A DNA stretch of 64,000 bases. Origin: Dermatophagoides farinae (taxonomy: Eukaryota > Arthropoda > Arachnida > Sarcoptiformes > Pyroglyphidae). Shown here piece after piece: positions 47,889-62,113 of this stretch. The notes beneath the pieces were generated by a model. The model was not told the DNA's origin, ran no database searches, and saw only the letters and a list, made by a program, of their open reading frames with translations. The position numbers and the translations under genes are program-made. The DNA is taken from positions 1,860,001-1,924,000 of the forward strand of contig NC_134681.1 of assembly GCF_024713945.1 (NCBI RefSeq), read 5' to 3'. Within the stretch, counting starts at the first letter, position 1. Every line of letters begins with the position of its first letter.

Positions 47889-50000
47889 TTTGATTTAATC
47901 GAAAACGAATGAATTGCATGGATACATGGAATATGGATGTTGTATTTTACTTTAATCAAGTTTGATGTGTGTGTGTATGTGTACGTTTGATTAAGTCGAT
48001 GCTTTTCTTTTTCTTTTTTTTCCAAAAAAAAAAAAGTTTTAAATGTGATCAACATGAAGTTGAAATGAAATGATGCACGGCTCAAGGTTTAATCTGGAAA
48101 ACGTTTTTGTCATATATGAGCCAGATGAGACCTGGTTTGAATATTTTTCTGGTTCTGGTTCTGGTTTCTGGATTCAAATACCGATCAAAAAAAAAAGAAT
48201 TTTATTTCTCCCCTTGCATCTCTCTGTGTGATGTGTGTGTGTGTGTGTTTGATTTGATATTTTTCAAACGATCAGAATCAGTATACTTTAAGTAATTTGC
48301 AGGTGAAATCAATGATAAAAATGATGATTATTATTTCATGGCAATTTGATTTGTACTAAATCGAATCGAATAAAATCGATATATTGATTGTAAATAAATA
48401 AATAAATAAAAAAATAGAGACAGCTAGAATTCAAACTAAAATCATCATCAAAATTCCTAAATTATTCCGAGAAATATTCTCTCTCTCTCTCTCTCTCTTT
48501 CTATTTGTGTCGTTATTGGGATAATGAAAAAAAAAATATACCGGGTCCATATAGAAAAAGAATATATATATTTCCCGTATCGTTTGTTTATATTTGATTG
48601 ACTTGCCACTTACGTTGTGAATAAATAGTCAATTTTTTTTTTGCTACTGCTGATGATCAGATTTTCAAATTTGATTTTCGTTTCAAGAGAGGCAGAAAGC
48701 GAGAGAATGAAGTTGATTTTGATTTGATCTGATCTGATCTGATTTGTTCAAACATCGACGATCATCATCATCTATGATTGAGATTTTCGAAAAACAAATT
48801 TTCAGATGGTTTTTATTCTTGTGCTTTTTTTTTGATCATTTCATTTTCATTCGGTAATGATGTCAATTTTCTTCTAAAGTGATGAGTTTTTTTTCTCTTC
48901 GTTTTCGTAAGATTTGCTTCTTTTTCTTCTTCTTCGTATTGAAAAAAAAGATCGATTTCGATTTCACCAAAAACGAAAAAATTTTCGTTTTTCTCCCAAA
49001 TGTCTGTCTGTTTGTTTGTTTGTGTTGTGTATGTGTTGTGTTAATAATCATTAAGCCGGACCCAAGTCAATATCGAAATAGGTCTTGTCCATCAACTAGA
49101 ATCATCTACCTTCACTTTGAGACTAACTATCCGACTAATAATAATAATCATCATCATCATTTATCCATCTATCGATGTCAATTATCGAATTGGAAAATAA
49201 AACGAAAAAAATTTTCGTTTTTTTTTCGTTCTTATTGAAGCAAGAAAGAGGCTGGCATGAGTTTTTTTTTCTTCTTCTTCTTCTTCTTTTTCTTCCACGA
49301 AAACGAAGGTCATATTCTACTTTTTTTTGTTCTTTCTTCTTGTTATTTTTATAATCGTATTACGTAAATTTTTTTTTTTTACTTTCTTTTCTTGTTTCAT
49401 CATTTCACGTGATAATGGAATAAATGAATGATGATGATGGTTATTCAATGGTATTATTATCATCTAAATGTTGATAAAATTTGATTGGACAGGAGAAAAG
49501 ATAATGATGATCATGATGATCACCTATGAGAAGTAGCAACAAAATGAAAAATGTTTTATTTTTTCATCCTTAACCACCACTCCCCAAAAAAAAACCGATC
49601 CGATTATATTTAAATCGATCATCATCCATATACGTTTTTCATTTCAAATCATCATCATTGATCATTGATAATATGTGTATATATGGATAAGTGGTGGATT
49701 TAAAATTTGTTTCCTGTTAAAGTCATAAGTATTTTTTTGTTCTACAAAATTAAATCATCAATTGATTGGATAAAATCAATAATTGAATTAAATTTATCCA
49801 GAAAGAAAAATAATTGATAAATTCGTGGTTAATGATGACCAGAATCATTGATGAACGACAAGATACACGAGAAATTTTTTTTTTTCACTGCTTCAAATTG
49901 TTTAAAGTTCATACGATGATGATGATAATATCCATCAAAAAAAAAAAAAAATCCAAATAAAATCTATAATACCCCAAAAAAAGACATCGGAACAAGCGTG

Positions 50001-53000
50001 AATAACATACACACACACACACACACACCTCATTTTTATTTCTATCTTTCGATAATATGATTTGGGCCATATGTGTTCCACAGTGTTCATTCAACCAACC
50101 AATAGTAGTACATTACAGTAATAAAAAAATATATAACAAAAAAGATGATAATGTATTGTGTGTGTGTGTGTGTGTAAGTAAAGAATTAGATCTGAATTAT
50201 GGCCGAAAAAGAGAGAAATTCTTTGGAACCCTTGTGTGTGTGTGTGTGTGTATGTTAAAATAAAAGTTGATGCTTTCATCGTAATAATAATAATCATAAT
50301 CATCATAAATTGGCTTGGGTTTTTTTTCGTTTCTCTCTCTCTCTCTCTCTCTCTCTCAGCAGAAAGATGAATTTATACAAATTAAATCATCTCATTTTCA
50401 TCATCATCATCATCATCATCATCAACACCATCATATCAGATTCATTCAATGAAATTGTATTTATGATGATGAACGTGAAAGAATATTTTATGCAATGTTT
50501 GAACATCTCAATAATCAACGATTGTATGAAGAAAGAAAGAATCAAGTGTAATCATTCGTAATTTGAGCTTGAAAAAAAAATGAATGTATTCAACAACAAC
50601 AACAACAACAATGATTCCAAGTCATTGTTCACACACACACACACACACACATGCATACGCACAGACAAAGAATATTTTTTCATTTTCAAGCACAAAACAT
50701 GCTAAAAATATGTAAATTTATGCAAATTTTTTTTTCTTTTTATCTTGTTCGTTTATTGTGTTGAATTCTTATTCTCCATTCTTTTTTTTTCTTTTTCGTC
50801 GATTCTGATTATCATGATGATTCTGTGTGATGTGCATATTTTTTTTTGTGTGTGTGCTGCATACATTCTTAAATCAGAATTTTTTCCCCTTCTCACACAC
50901 ACACACACACACATACACACAATCTTTCGTGTTGCTCGTTGTGTTGAATGATGTTCATTTTCTGATTGAATTTTTTTTGGAGGGGTTATTATACGGTCCG
51001 GTTTCAAAATAATCAAAAATCTGGGTATCTCTGTGTGTGTGTGTGTGTGTGTTTGTTTATTTTGACTGCAAAAAAAAATTGGATTTGCCAATTTTTATTT
51101 TCGTAGTTGTTTAAATTTTCATTGTTTTTTTTTCATGTTCTCGAGTAACACACACATACACAATTTTTCGTATTAACAATGATGATGATGATTCCTCGTG
51201 ACTTGTATCAATCAATCAATTGATGATCGATTTGAATTCGATTATCATTTTTTGATTCATTAAATGATGGTCAATTATTCCATAACAAGCTATCATCATC
51301 ATCATCATCAATGAATACTCAGTAGTGGCTAGTTTTCGATTTCGTTCGCTCGCTTGTTTTTTTTTTCATCGAAAACCCAAAACTAGAACCCAAAAAAATT
51401 TTTAGCTTCCTGTCCTATTCGCATCCCGTTGTCCATTATAGATTGCGTGCAAATTGACCATCATCATCATCATCATCATCATCGTCGTCGTCATCAAATA
51501 AACACAACAACATATGGATGAATTGGATGAAAACAAACACGATGAATATTACATTTGAAAGTGAAGAAGAAAAAAAAACAAACAAACAAACATCAAGCCG
51601 AATTTGTTTTTTCGTTCGCATCGGAACGCCCCCCTCCCCCATATATTTCATAAACCAATAAAAATAAATTATTTCATTTTTCCTGTGCCCAAATTTCGTT
51701 TTCGTTTTTATTTTTTTTTTTTTCAAAAAAATAAAAACGAAATTCTCATTTCCCAATCCAATCATTGAGATTGGCGAAAAAAAAAGTCATAAATAATTTT
51801 TTTTCCATTTGAATTTCTTGTCTCGGTTAACTAGGAAAAAAAAAACTCCAACATACTCAAACAAATGTGATTAGCTAGACAGAGAGAGTGGGAATAAATT
51901 TGATTATTATTAAAATAGAGGAAAAGAATTTTGAATAAATCGAATTGAAATGTAAACTGAAATCACCACCACCACCACCAGCGCCAATTCTAACGAAAGA
52001 GGTACCTCGTACGACATCATAGTCATCAACAAATGTAAAATCCAAAGCCATAAATGAAAATTATTTGGTCCATTAATTATGAAAATTGAATACGAGATTC
52101 GATGATTCGCGCGGTAGATGAATGAATGAATGAATGACATTAAACATTGCCATCGAACCATATATACCCTTTAGATTTGTCTAAAAATCATATTAAAGTG
52201 TGGTAATAATTTACCAATTTTATATTTTTTTTTCAGATTGAATTTCGTTGTAGTCATTAAATATCATCGTCATCATCGTCATCATCATCAACCATTAATA
52301 AAAAGTATTTTTAATAACGTACATAACCAGTTTAGTCAAAATAGTCGAAAAAGTAGTAGTTTTTTTCATCATTTCAACAATATTCAAATGAAATGAAATG
52401 AAATGAAATGATGATGATCATCATCATCATATTTATGGTTTATCCATCCATAATAACAATAATCATAATCATCATCATCATCATTATTATTGGTCACAAG
52501 AGATGATGAAAATGGAACAGAAAAAAAATGAAAAGTTCCAAAAATGAAAACCAAAAAAGAAAAATAAAACCATAAATTTTTCATCTCATTATTGACGATA
52601 TTGGTTTTGTAATATTAACCCAGCAACAATTTCTGATTTTGATTTTGTTTTGGTGGTGGTGATCGCGGGGGGTGGATTTATCCCCTCCCTCTCACCACAC
52701 AAAAAAAAATATTTAGTTTCAATGAAAATTATCATCATCATCATCATTATATTCGTAATCCGAGACGAATCAATTTCAAAAAAAAAAAAAATTTTTTTTT
52801 CCCATTCATCCAACTCTCTAATTCCTTGTGGAGCACAAGTTTTTTTTTTTGGAACCAACAAAATAAAAAAAATTTGAAACGATTGAATAGCCTGAAAATC
52901 AGTCTGTGCTGTATATTTTCGTTTTCATTTTCATTTTCATTTTCATTTTCATTTTCATTTGTTTGTTTGTTTCAACAATTCGACAATCACATCATCATTC

Positions 53001-53505
53001 AAAATTTTTTGTTTTTTGGGTGAATGATGTATGTATAGTGTATGGTGTGTATAGACAAAATGGAAATTCATCGATTCAATCAATTCACATTCGCATTTTT
53101 TTTTCTGGTTATTATTCTGCTACAATCACTGTTCAAATCTCTAGTGAATTTTTTTTCTGTTTTGTTTTGTTTTATTTTGTTTCATATATCGTCGTTGTTG
53201 ATGTTTTTTTTTCTTTCTTTCTTTGTTATTTGGCCAAATTTCATTTCACATTCTCGCATTCATTTTACCGAATCATCATCATCATCATCATCAGCATCAT
53301 TTCTATTTCCATTGAATTCATTGATATTCTGAATTGTTGTTGTTGTTGTTGTTGTTGAAAATTCAATGACTGGCTGGCTGGCTTGATTGTTTTTTCCTTT
53401 TTTTTCTGGCTGGCTTGCAGGCTGGCTTCTTTCAGCCATCATCACCACCACCACCACCATCACTAACATTGTGATTTTAATTTGTTTTCATTTTATTTTT
53501 ATTTA

Positions 53506-53539
<34 letters not shown>

Positions 53540-56000
53540 ATTGGTTCATCATTTCAATTTCAATTTCGATTCTTGAATGAGTAAATGTTTGTTTTGTGTT
53601 TTTTTTTTTTGTTTTGTTTTGTTTTGTTTTCACATGAATCCATTGATTTCTTTTCTTTTTTTCTGGTTTTGTTTCATCAATTAGAATAATTAATTGCTCT
53701 TTTGAGGGTTTTTTTTCATTTTGTCTGTATTATTTCCACCATTCTGCCACTTTACATAGCCTTTGATTGTTGTTGTTGTTGTTGTCGATGTCGATGTTAT
53801 TTCCCATTTATTCTGGTTTTTTTAATTCATTGAAAAACCAGAATCCAGAATCCAGAATAAACATCCAGAATTGGAAAAAAATTCAAAAAAAAATAACAAT
53901 TACATTACATTACAATTTTATTAATTGTAATAAAATAAACAAACAGAATCTATGAATAGCCCGTGAAGAAAAAAAAAATCCATAATAATCGATTCAAGTT
54001 GAATGAAAGAATCTCTCGAAATTATTCTACCTTTATATTGGAAGAAGATAATACCTACCAAGATGATGATGATGATGATGAAAAAAATTCTTTTCGATGA
54101 CAAGTGCAATTTTTATTCTCGTTTGAAATTCTACGTGTTTGTTTTTTTTTTTTTTGTTTTTTTTTTGGTTTCTGAAATTGGTGATTAATGGTTTTTCTTA
54201 CTTTTGAAGTACACATTTCCTATTTCTATTTCTATATATAGATGGATGCTACTCGAATTGTTTGACTATGATAAACACACACACACACACTTCATCGACT
54301 CAAGTGATGAATCGATTCAAAATTTTCTCATTTTTTCGGCATTCATAATGAAATATATCATGATGATGATTTAAATGATGATGATTTTAATTTTTACTCA
54401 TCACTTTTTTTTGGTGTGTATGTTCAAATCGGTTATATATTCATTCATATTTATAGGTCTGTGTTGTTTATTTATTTGTCTGTGTGTGTGTGCTCATCGG
54501 TGTTGTACAATGTTTAATGATGAAGATGAGTTTTTTTTTTCTCTCTCATCCTTCAAGTATATAATAATCCTAGAGATTATTCTTGTGTTTGTTTGTCTCG
54601 TTTCTTTACAACAACTGGATCAATTCTCATCGTTTCGTAACAGAAAAGAAAAAATGAAAATAAAACAACCATGATGATGATGATGATGATCGTTTCTTGT
54701 TTGTTTATTTGTTGTTGTTGCCGTTGTTGTTGTTGTTGATCCTGGAACACAAACGGTTAATACAAACAAACTGTACTAACTGTAACGAAAGTAAAAAAAA
54801 AATAAATAAAACCAGGTTTACTTTCAGCAAACAAACAAATAAACAAACAAACAACCAAAATAAAAAAAACGATGGAAGCAACATTCATTTCGTAGAAAAT
54901 GTCATCGTTTGAAAAAAAAATAGAAGAAGAAAAACCCAATCAAACAACAACAACAACAAAAAAAAACAACATGAGATGATTGATGATTGTGTGACCATTT
55001 ATTTTGTAAATTAAAATAGCTTAGTTCTTTCTTTTGGTTGGTTGGTTGGTTATTTTTTTTTTTTTTTTTAGCACAGCCCAATAATACTGCACTACCTTTT
55101 TTTCATATTTATCACCATTAGCTTGTAGTTGTTATATTAGAAAAGAATAATTTGCAATTTACACTCACACTCACATAGACAAGTTTTTTTTTTATTTTTG
55201 GTGTACCTAGAATATTCTTCGTTGTAAAAAAAATATTTCGAGAATTTTTTCCATCATCTTTCCTCACCTGTTCATCATATCAGCCGGCATTATATTTATG
55301 TTTTGTGAGTTTCCAAGAAAGAAACAAAAAACAAGGTAATTTATTATCAACAACATGGATTGCGTCATAGGCCAGATCCATAGATACCCATAGATAGTAT
55401 GATTGCGGTCAATTGTTTTTTTTTTTTTTTTTGTTGGTGGTTTTTTCTCTATTAAACAGCAGCAATGAAAAAATTGCTATTAAATTGCTTTCAATTCAAT
55501 TTCAATTTTTTTGATTTTCAACTTTTTTTTTGTGTTCACTGGAAATTTATATCTTGTAGCAATTTTATTTTTTATTATCCTGAAAAAATAACAACAACAA
55601 CAGCAATGATTTCAAACACACACACACACACATTGGTTTTTCATTCGAAATATATCGTTTAAAGGGTATCATTGAAATTTTTTTTTTGTTCTCTCTTCTC
55701 TTCTTAATTCGATTTGATTATCTTTTTTTATTTTTATTTTTGATTTCCCTTCAGTGTTTGTTGTTGTTGTTGTTGTTCTTGTTGCTGGTGCTGGTGCTGC
55801 TGCTGCTGCAATACATTAGTGTAAATGAAATTTTTTGGGAAAAAAAAACTTCATTTACAACAACAACAACAACCCATTAGTTTTTTAATTTAATTTTTTC
55901 TTCTCTCTCTCTCCAGTTCTTGATTTTATCATCAATTCCAGTGGTAAAAAAAATTTTTTTTCCGATAATTCACTTGATTCCATTAGTGAGTAAATCAAAT
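50001..56000 (+). other. Plexin intron 1, middle part
   Basis: No exon was recognised. It contains (AC)n near 50009-50028 facing (TG) arrays at about 50157-50174 and 50232-50250, (CT)n near 50333-50357, (CA)n near 50630-50650 and 50894-50920, an (ATC) then (GTC) array near 51461-51492, (TTTTCA)6 at 52922-52960, an A14T9 junction at 52778-52800, (GAT)n near 54062-54080, (AAC/GTT) arrays flanking a GTAAATGAA inverted repeat at about 55758-55875, and (GCT)n near 55790-55808. Confidence 0.75.
52922..52960. repeat. (TTTTCA)6 hexanucleotide array
   Basis: About six and a half perfect TTTTCA units run into (TTTG)n. It is the clearest hexanucleotide array in the window. A protein-like SFSFSF or IFIFIF run in overlapping frames is an artefact of this repeat. 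Confidence 0.9.
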
Positions 56001-57378
56001 CATAATAATAATTAGTTTTTGCCATTTTTTTCCGCCCACAACATATGATCGAAAATTGATTTTATTTTTATTTTTTTTTCATTTTGTTGGTTACTTGAAT
56101 TGATGTAAATGAATTTTTTTTTCTTCCCATTCATTTGACTGCCAATAATTTTATGGACAAAATCATGGCTTTCATTTCTTGACATTTTGACAATAAACAA
56201 GTGATAAGAATGGGGAAAAAAAATTCTTTTCATTTCATACTGAATTTGTTGGTTTTTTTTCTGGAATTTTTCATTCCTACATAACAACAACAACAACAAC
56301 AGCAAGAACAACAAGATCAACCTGTCTGACTGATCTTTTTGTTTGTATGAATTTATGCAAATTCTTGTGAAATAATGTTGAATAATTAATTTTCTTGCTT
56401 TTGGAATGAATGAATGAATGAATAAATAAATAAATTCTTGAAACATCATGTGAAAGTAAGAGTAAAAATGTTTTTTTTTTAAAAAAAGAAAAAAATTCCG
56501 TGTTGTGAATAATGGTGATGATGGTGGTGGTGGTGGTGGTGGCCAGAATATTTCATGGCTCATCATTATCCTATTATTTGAATGTTTAATGGATGACGGT
56601 GATGATGATGATGATGATGATGACAATCATATTTTTTTCAGCACATGATGATGAAAATTTTTTTCTCATTTTTTAAAAAAAAAAATTTATGGGAAAATTT
56701 TTGTCTGTTTGTTTTGTTCCATTCATTCATTCTGGTTGCAAACAAACAAAATCCTTCAATCATGATAATAATATGCTGTCGTTGGATGAATGTTCAGACC
56801 ATGATGATCAACGGTAAACAAAACAAAAAAAAAAATTTTGCCATGAATTTTGACATTTTTTTTTGTTTTGTTTTACTTTTTAAAATTTTTAAACGCACAC
56901 GCTATCGATCCATCGATTTCAAAATTTTTATACCACAATCGATCATCAAAAAAAAAAAAAAATGTTCATCACTTACTTACTTTCATTGAATTTGAACATT
57001 AATCGAGATTAACAAAAAATCCTAATGTCTGGATATGATTGAAGATATCAGTGTGAACAAGAAAAAAAAATTTCATCATTGAGGAAATTTTATTAAATTA
57101 TCACTATAGTTGTACCACCAATTTGATCAATTTGTAAAAATCTTATTCTCTAAAAAAAAAACCCATAACATTTCTCAATTTTAATGTTGATTCTTGATTT
57201 TGATCGTTTGATTTTCACATTTTCGATGTTTGTCATTTTGTTCCATTTGAAAAACACTTGCACACACACACACACATATTGAGATAGAAAAAAAGTCGAT
57301 TCATTTCTCAAATGATTTTTTTTTTTTTTGATATTTTGATCAAAAATGTGTTTGCGAATGATTAATCTACTAAATTAA

Positions 57379-57523
<145 letters not shown>

Positions 57524-57949
57524 CTCGGTTTTTGGTGGTGTTGGCGGACAACCAGCAAAAAAAAAGATGATTTGATGATGAAAACTTTTTTGCTTTTGGT
57601 CATTTTTATTTTTTTCTCTTCCATTTTCTCATCATCATCGATATATATATGGATATACGATGCTATCGAAACCCTGGCTTTGCACAAAATTTCGTTTGTT
57701 ACTGTTGTTGTTGTTGTTGATGATGATGTTCGATAATTTCCTGATGACATTTTTCTTGTCATTTTCTGTGGAGGGTGGTGGAAATTTTTTTTTTTGTTTT
57801 TTTTGTTTTTTTTTTATATTCTTTATATTCAAGCACAAGCAAAATAACGTGAATCTAGAAATGTGAAAAGTTTCAACTTTTTTTTTTTGCCATGAAAGTA
57901 ATGCTCTCATTGATCGTTGATAGATTTAAATCTCTATCACTATACATAT

Positions 57950-57978
57950 AAAACTGATCGATGTTGTCGATCAGTTTT
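57950..57978 (+). repeat. 12-bp perfect hairpin with T tail
   Basis: AAAACTGATCGA (57950-57961), loop TGTTG and the perfect complement 57967-57978 are followed by more T. It resembles a small hairpin terminator in shape, but this is a eukaryotic intron and no short RNA gene is visible upstream. Confidence 0.65.
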
Positions 57979-58342
57979 TTTTTCTTCGAAAAACAGCCAA
58001 CAACACTCACACACACACACACACATGGCTCCTGTTGTTTATTTTCAATTAGAAAAAAAATGCTCCCCTGTGTGTGCGTGTTCGATACAATCACTGATCA
58101 TTGATTTGTTGTAGGAATTTTTTTTGTTTTGTTTTGTACAATTGAATTTTCCATCATCTGATGATCAATCAATGAACTTTGTTTTGGTATTTTTTTTTTT
58201 GTTGTTCAAAACTTTTTTTCGTTTTGTTTTGTTTTGTTTGGTTTTTGACTTTTAAAAATTACACATGAAAATGAAATGTAATTCTTTGCTGCATTGGGTG
58301 ATGATATCCATATGTGTCATATGCATGTGTTCGTTTGCGAAC

Positions 58343-58370
58343 AATATTTGCACGCGTTCGTGCAAATATT
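58343..58370 (+). repeat. 12-bp perfect hairpin with 4-nt loop
   Basis: AATATTTGCACG (58343-58354), loop CGTT and the perfect complement 58359-58370 form a tight stem-loop of mixed sequence. It is not derived from any microsatellite. Confidence 0.7.
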
Positions 58371-60652
58371 CAGTGATTTTTTTTTTCACCAGAAATTCAT
58401 TGACATTGGGTTTCAATATTCAGAAAAAAAATTCCGGTTGATTTCATTTCAACACTACAACAATTGTATGGCTGATAGTATACGTTATTTATGTATGAAA
58501 AAAACCAAAAAAAAGAAATCGCTGCTTTATCAAATGTGTCATCTTCATTGAAAAAAAAACAAAAACAAAAAATGTGTGAGATTGTGATTTATTTAATTTA
58601 CTGTGATTCAAGTCGTTTTGTTTGTCCGAAATGATACATTCACACACACGCACACATATATCTCTTGGGTATCCATTTATTCTTGTTAACAACACAGACA
58701 GACAGACAGACAAACAAACAGATCAAGAACAAGAAAACCAAAAAACACCAACGACGACGACAAATTCTTTTCTTTTTTTTTTGTTGAGTGTTAAACCATT
58801 CATCTAGTTGCCATCTTTGTTTCGAATTTTTGTTTGTTTGTTTGTTTCATTCACCAGTAAAAAAAGTCATTTATTTATTTACAAATGAAATGTTTTGTTT
58901 TTTTTTCGTTGTTGTTGTTGTTCTAATTGAATTATGAATGAATTCTGTTATTTTCAACGACAACAACAACAACAACAACAACAACATGGCCATGATAGCT
59001 ATTCATCACTTTGTGTGTGTGTGTGTGTGTTCGTGTGTGATTGGCAATTCATTTTTTTTCTTTCCTATTCTTATTCTTGATTTTGTTGATTGAAAACTTG
59101 TGCTGATTCTGTAGCTCGTCATCATCATCATCGCCATCGTCATTTATTCATTCACACAATCATCATAAGAATGAAAAAAAAACTTTATCCAACAACAACA
59201 ACAACAACAACAACAACGGCACGAATTCCATTTCACGAATCAAGCAAAACAAAAAAAAAATTCATTAGAATGAAGCATTGAAATAAAAAAAAAAAGTTTC
59301 ACACACAAACAAACAAACAGATAGCAAAGACAGACAGACAAGAATACATACACAACAAACAAAACACAACCAACAACAACAAGAAGAATATTCACAGTTC
59401 AGTTTTTTTTCAGGAAAAAAATTTTTCACTAGAAAATAAAATGGATCAACGAAAGAAAAAAAAATACTGGAACATTATTATTATTCCCTTGAGTGTGTGT
59501 GTGTGTGTGTGTGCAAAATTTCAATGTTTTTAAATTTTTTGTTAAATTCAGCTTGCCTGTACATTCATTGAATGTTTTTCTTTTTCTCTCTTCTTCCTCC
59601 TTTTTTACAGTGTAAAAAAACAACAACAACACAACACAACCACTAGTATAGTAGTGGTGATGGAAGATAGAAAAAAAAATTAAATTAAATTCAACCATGG
59701 TATTTTTTTTTTTTTTTGGACTTGTAGGTATTTGTGTGTTTGAATGTGTTGCATTAGTTTTTTGTTGTTGTTGTTGTTGTTCATTGTTGTTGTTGTTGTC
59801 ACTTGTTTGGCTTAAGATTTGTTTTTTGTTTCCATTTCTCTCTGTGTGTATGTTACAAGCTAACTAGCTTAAAAATCCAATCGACAAGCAAGAAAAAAAA
59901 AGATCCAGGATGATGAAAACTTGAACACAGAATTCGAATTAATACGAATGGTTGTGTGTGTGTGTGTGTGTATGTTCCGTAATGGATTGTAGAATTTCGT
60001 TGTTGTTGTTGTTGTTGTTTTTAAAATTAAAATTCTTTATGATTAAAAAAAATTCTTGTTTTTTCATCATTTTTTACATTGTTAGATTTATGTGTGTTTG
60101 TAAAAAAATTGAATGATTTGTTTCTACACTAGGATTAATCGATTTCATTTTGTATTTTTGTATTTTGTATGGCATCTCATATACACTATACAGAATGAAT
60201 GCAACCAAAACAACAGCGAAAAATCCCAACTACTAGCCAAATTCATTCATTCATCATATATGTGTGTTCAGTGTGTGTGTGCATAATGTATATACTTTTC
60301 ATCATCATCAATTTTGTTTGTGTATGTAGAGGCAATTTGTTTTGCCATGATGATGATGATGATGACCCTCACTGCTTATCTATTATGTTTTCAATTGTCT
60401 TTTATGCGTCTTTCTTTGCTACGTTTGATTATTGTGCTCGGTTCACTTGGTTTGTTTCGTTTCGTTTCGTTTTTCATTCATTTCATTTCATATCTGAATA
60501 TGGACCATATGGTTCATTTCTCCCATTTTTGTATGTTTTTTTTCTTCTTTTTTTTTTGGTTCCAGGTAACAACAATCTCAATTCATTTCTAGTCATTTGT
60601 TTCATTCATTCATGACCAATTTTTGTGTGTGTGTGTGTTTTGTGATTTTTCG

Positions 60653-60670
60653 CTACTATCATGATAGTAG
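60653..60670. repeat. 18-bp perfect palindrome
   Basis: CTACTATCATGATAGTAG is fully self-complementary and not a simple repeat. No function can be assigned. Confidence 0.8.
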
Positions 60671-61085
60671 AAATGTATCTCTTTCTCGCTTTGTTTGTTC
60701 TCACATTCAAAAGTTGTGATGAAAGTTAAATGTCTTGGAACTAAATGGACATCAATTATGCACATACACTTGCAAACACACACACACACAAATCAAGATT
60801 TTATTTACGAACAAAACAAAAAATCTATTGGTTTTTCGATGGCACATCTAATTCAATGGATATTTCATACTTGATATTATGATGATATATATATTTTTTT
60901 GGGGTGAATGATCATCATCTTTGGGTCATTCTGTTTTGTTTTGGTTTGGTTTGTATGTGAACAGAATATAAATTAAATAAATGATGATGGTCATCATCAT
61001 CATCATTGTTGTTGTAAAAGTTCAAGAAGAATAAAAAAAAAATACTTGGAATTTCTAAAAAGAAAACCAAAATTCTTATCTCCTT

Positions 61086-61121
<36 letters not shown>
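61086..61121. repeat. (AAC)12 microsatellite
   Basis: This is a pure AAC triplet array of 36 bp ending in CAG. Confidence 0.95.
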
Positions 61122-61122
<1 letters not shown>

Positions 61123-62082
61123 GCAATAACGAGCGCAGAATATAGAGAATCGATCTATATTTTTTTGTCTTTTTGTTCGAACAACAATGATACGATATTT
61201 GAAACAAAGAATCTAACAAACCAGAAAAACATTCTTGATTCTTGATTCTTTTGGAGAGCCAAAAAAAAAAATCTATTTTTAATAACCTTTTTTTTGTTGC
61301 CACTCGAACAAAAAAAAAACAACAACAACAGCAGCAGTGGCTAGAACAAAAAAAAACAGTGTTTGAAAATTTAAAAAAAAAAAAATTTGATTTTAATAGC
61401 TTGATCATATCGATCCAGGATCATTTCATGAATGTGAGATAAACTGATTGTGTTTTTACTTCATTTTGAAACTCGTGTGTGTGTGTGTAATATGCAGAAT
61501 CAAAAATAAAAACACGCACGCATTTGCATATATAATCAAAAACAACACTTTTTTTTCCCTCTCGGTTATGAATTTCCATCATCATCATCATTGTACCATA
61601 TGACTGGCGCGCGCGACTTTGTGAGTGAGAGAAAAGAATAATGACATCTTAATTGATTGTGTTTCTTGGATATATGGATATATGTAATTATTGTTGTCTT
61701 TTTTTTGTGTATTATTACAATCCTGATAATAATAATAATCAGAATCCTACCATCATCAAAAAGGCTGGGCGTTATCCATACGCACGTCATTTATGTATCA
61801 AATGCTAATGACATTTTATTTGTGAGTAAAAAAAAAAAAAAATAGAAAAGAAAAGAAAAGAATTTTTTTTATCACTTAAAAATTTTTTCTTTCTACAATG
61901 CTGATGATAATGATAACCATCAATTTTTGAATTTTTTTTTGTTTTTGTTTTTCATTGCAAGTTAAAATTGTTGTCATAGCCTGTTGTATTCTGTTTTTCT
62001 TCGTTTTTTTCTGTCTTTCTCCATTCTTGTTAATGAGAGATTAAGTGCCCGGGCATTCTTTTTTTTCTATTCGCCTGGTTCA

Positions 62083-62110
<28 letters not shown>
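62083..62110. repeat. (TG)14 microsatellite
   Basis: This is a pure 28-bp TG array. Confidence 0.95.

Positions 62111-62113
<3 letters not shown>

Larger units (their letters stand above)
44382..50000 (+). other. Plexin intron 1, proximal part
   Basis: I see no second plexin exon. It holds (CT)13 at about 44646-44671, (GT)10 near 44872-44891, a cluster of opposing CA and GT arrays between 45181 and 45381, (TG)18 at 46019-46054, T26 at 47861-47886, (CT)n near 48479-48498 and two near-identical small inverted repeats at 48969-48992 and 49199-49221. The 47004-47243 frame is less repetitive than most, but resembles nothing I know. Confidence 0.75.

Noticed and set aside
55914-55945. Acceptor-like (CT)n-CCAG followed by a short frame FLILSSIPV and GTAAAA
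   Set aside because: The micro-exon would be about 25 bp with no plexin similarity. The CT microsatellite alone explains the acceptor appearance.
56012-56626. 204-residue minus-strand open frame
   Set aside because: It is the longest frame outside the two genes, but it consists of poly-Ser, poly-Pro, poly-Leu and Lys/Phe runs from GAT, GGT, AAC and A/T tracts. It lies in the plexin intron and shows no domain.
57950-57985. Hairpin plus T tract as a bacterial-type terminator
   Set aside because: The window is eukaryotic intron DNA with T tracts everywhere. There is no upstream transcript to terminate.
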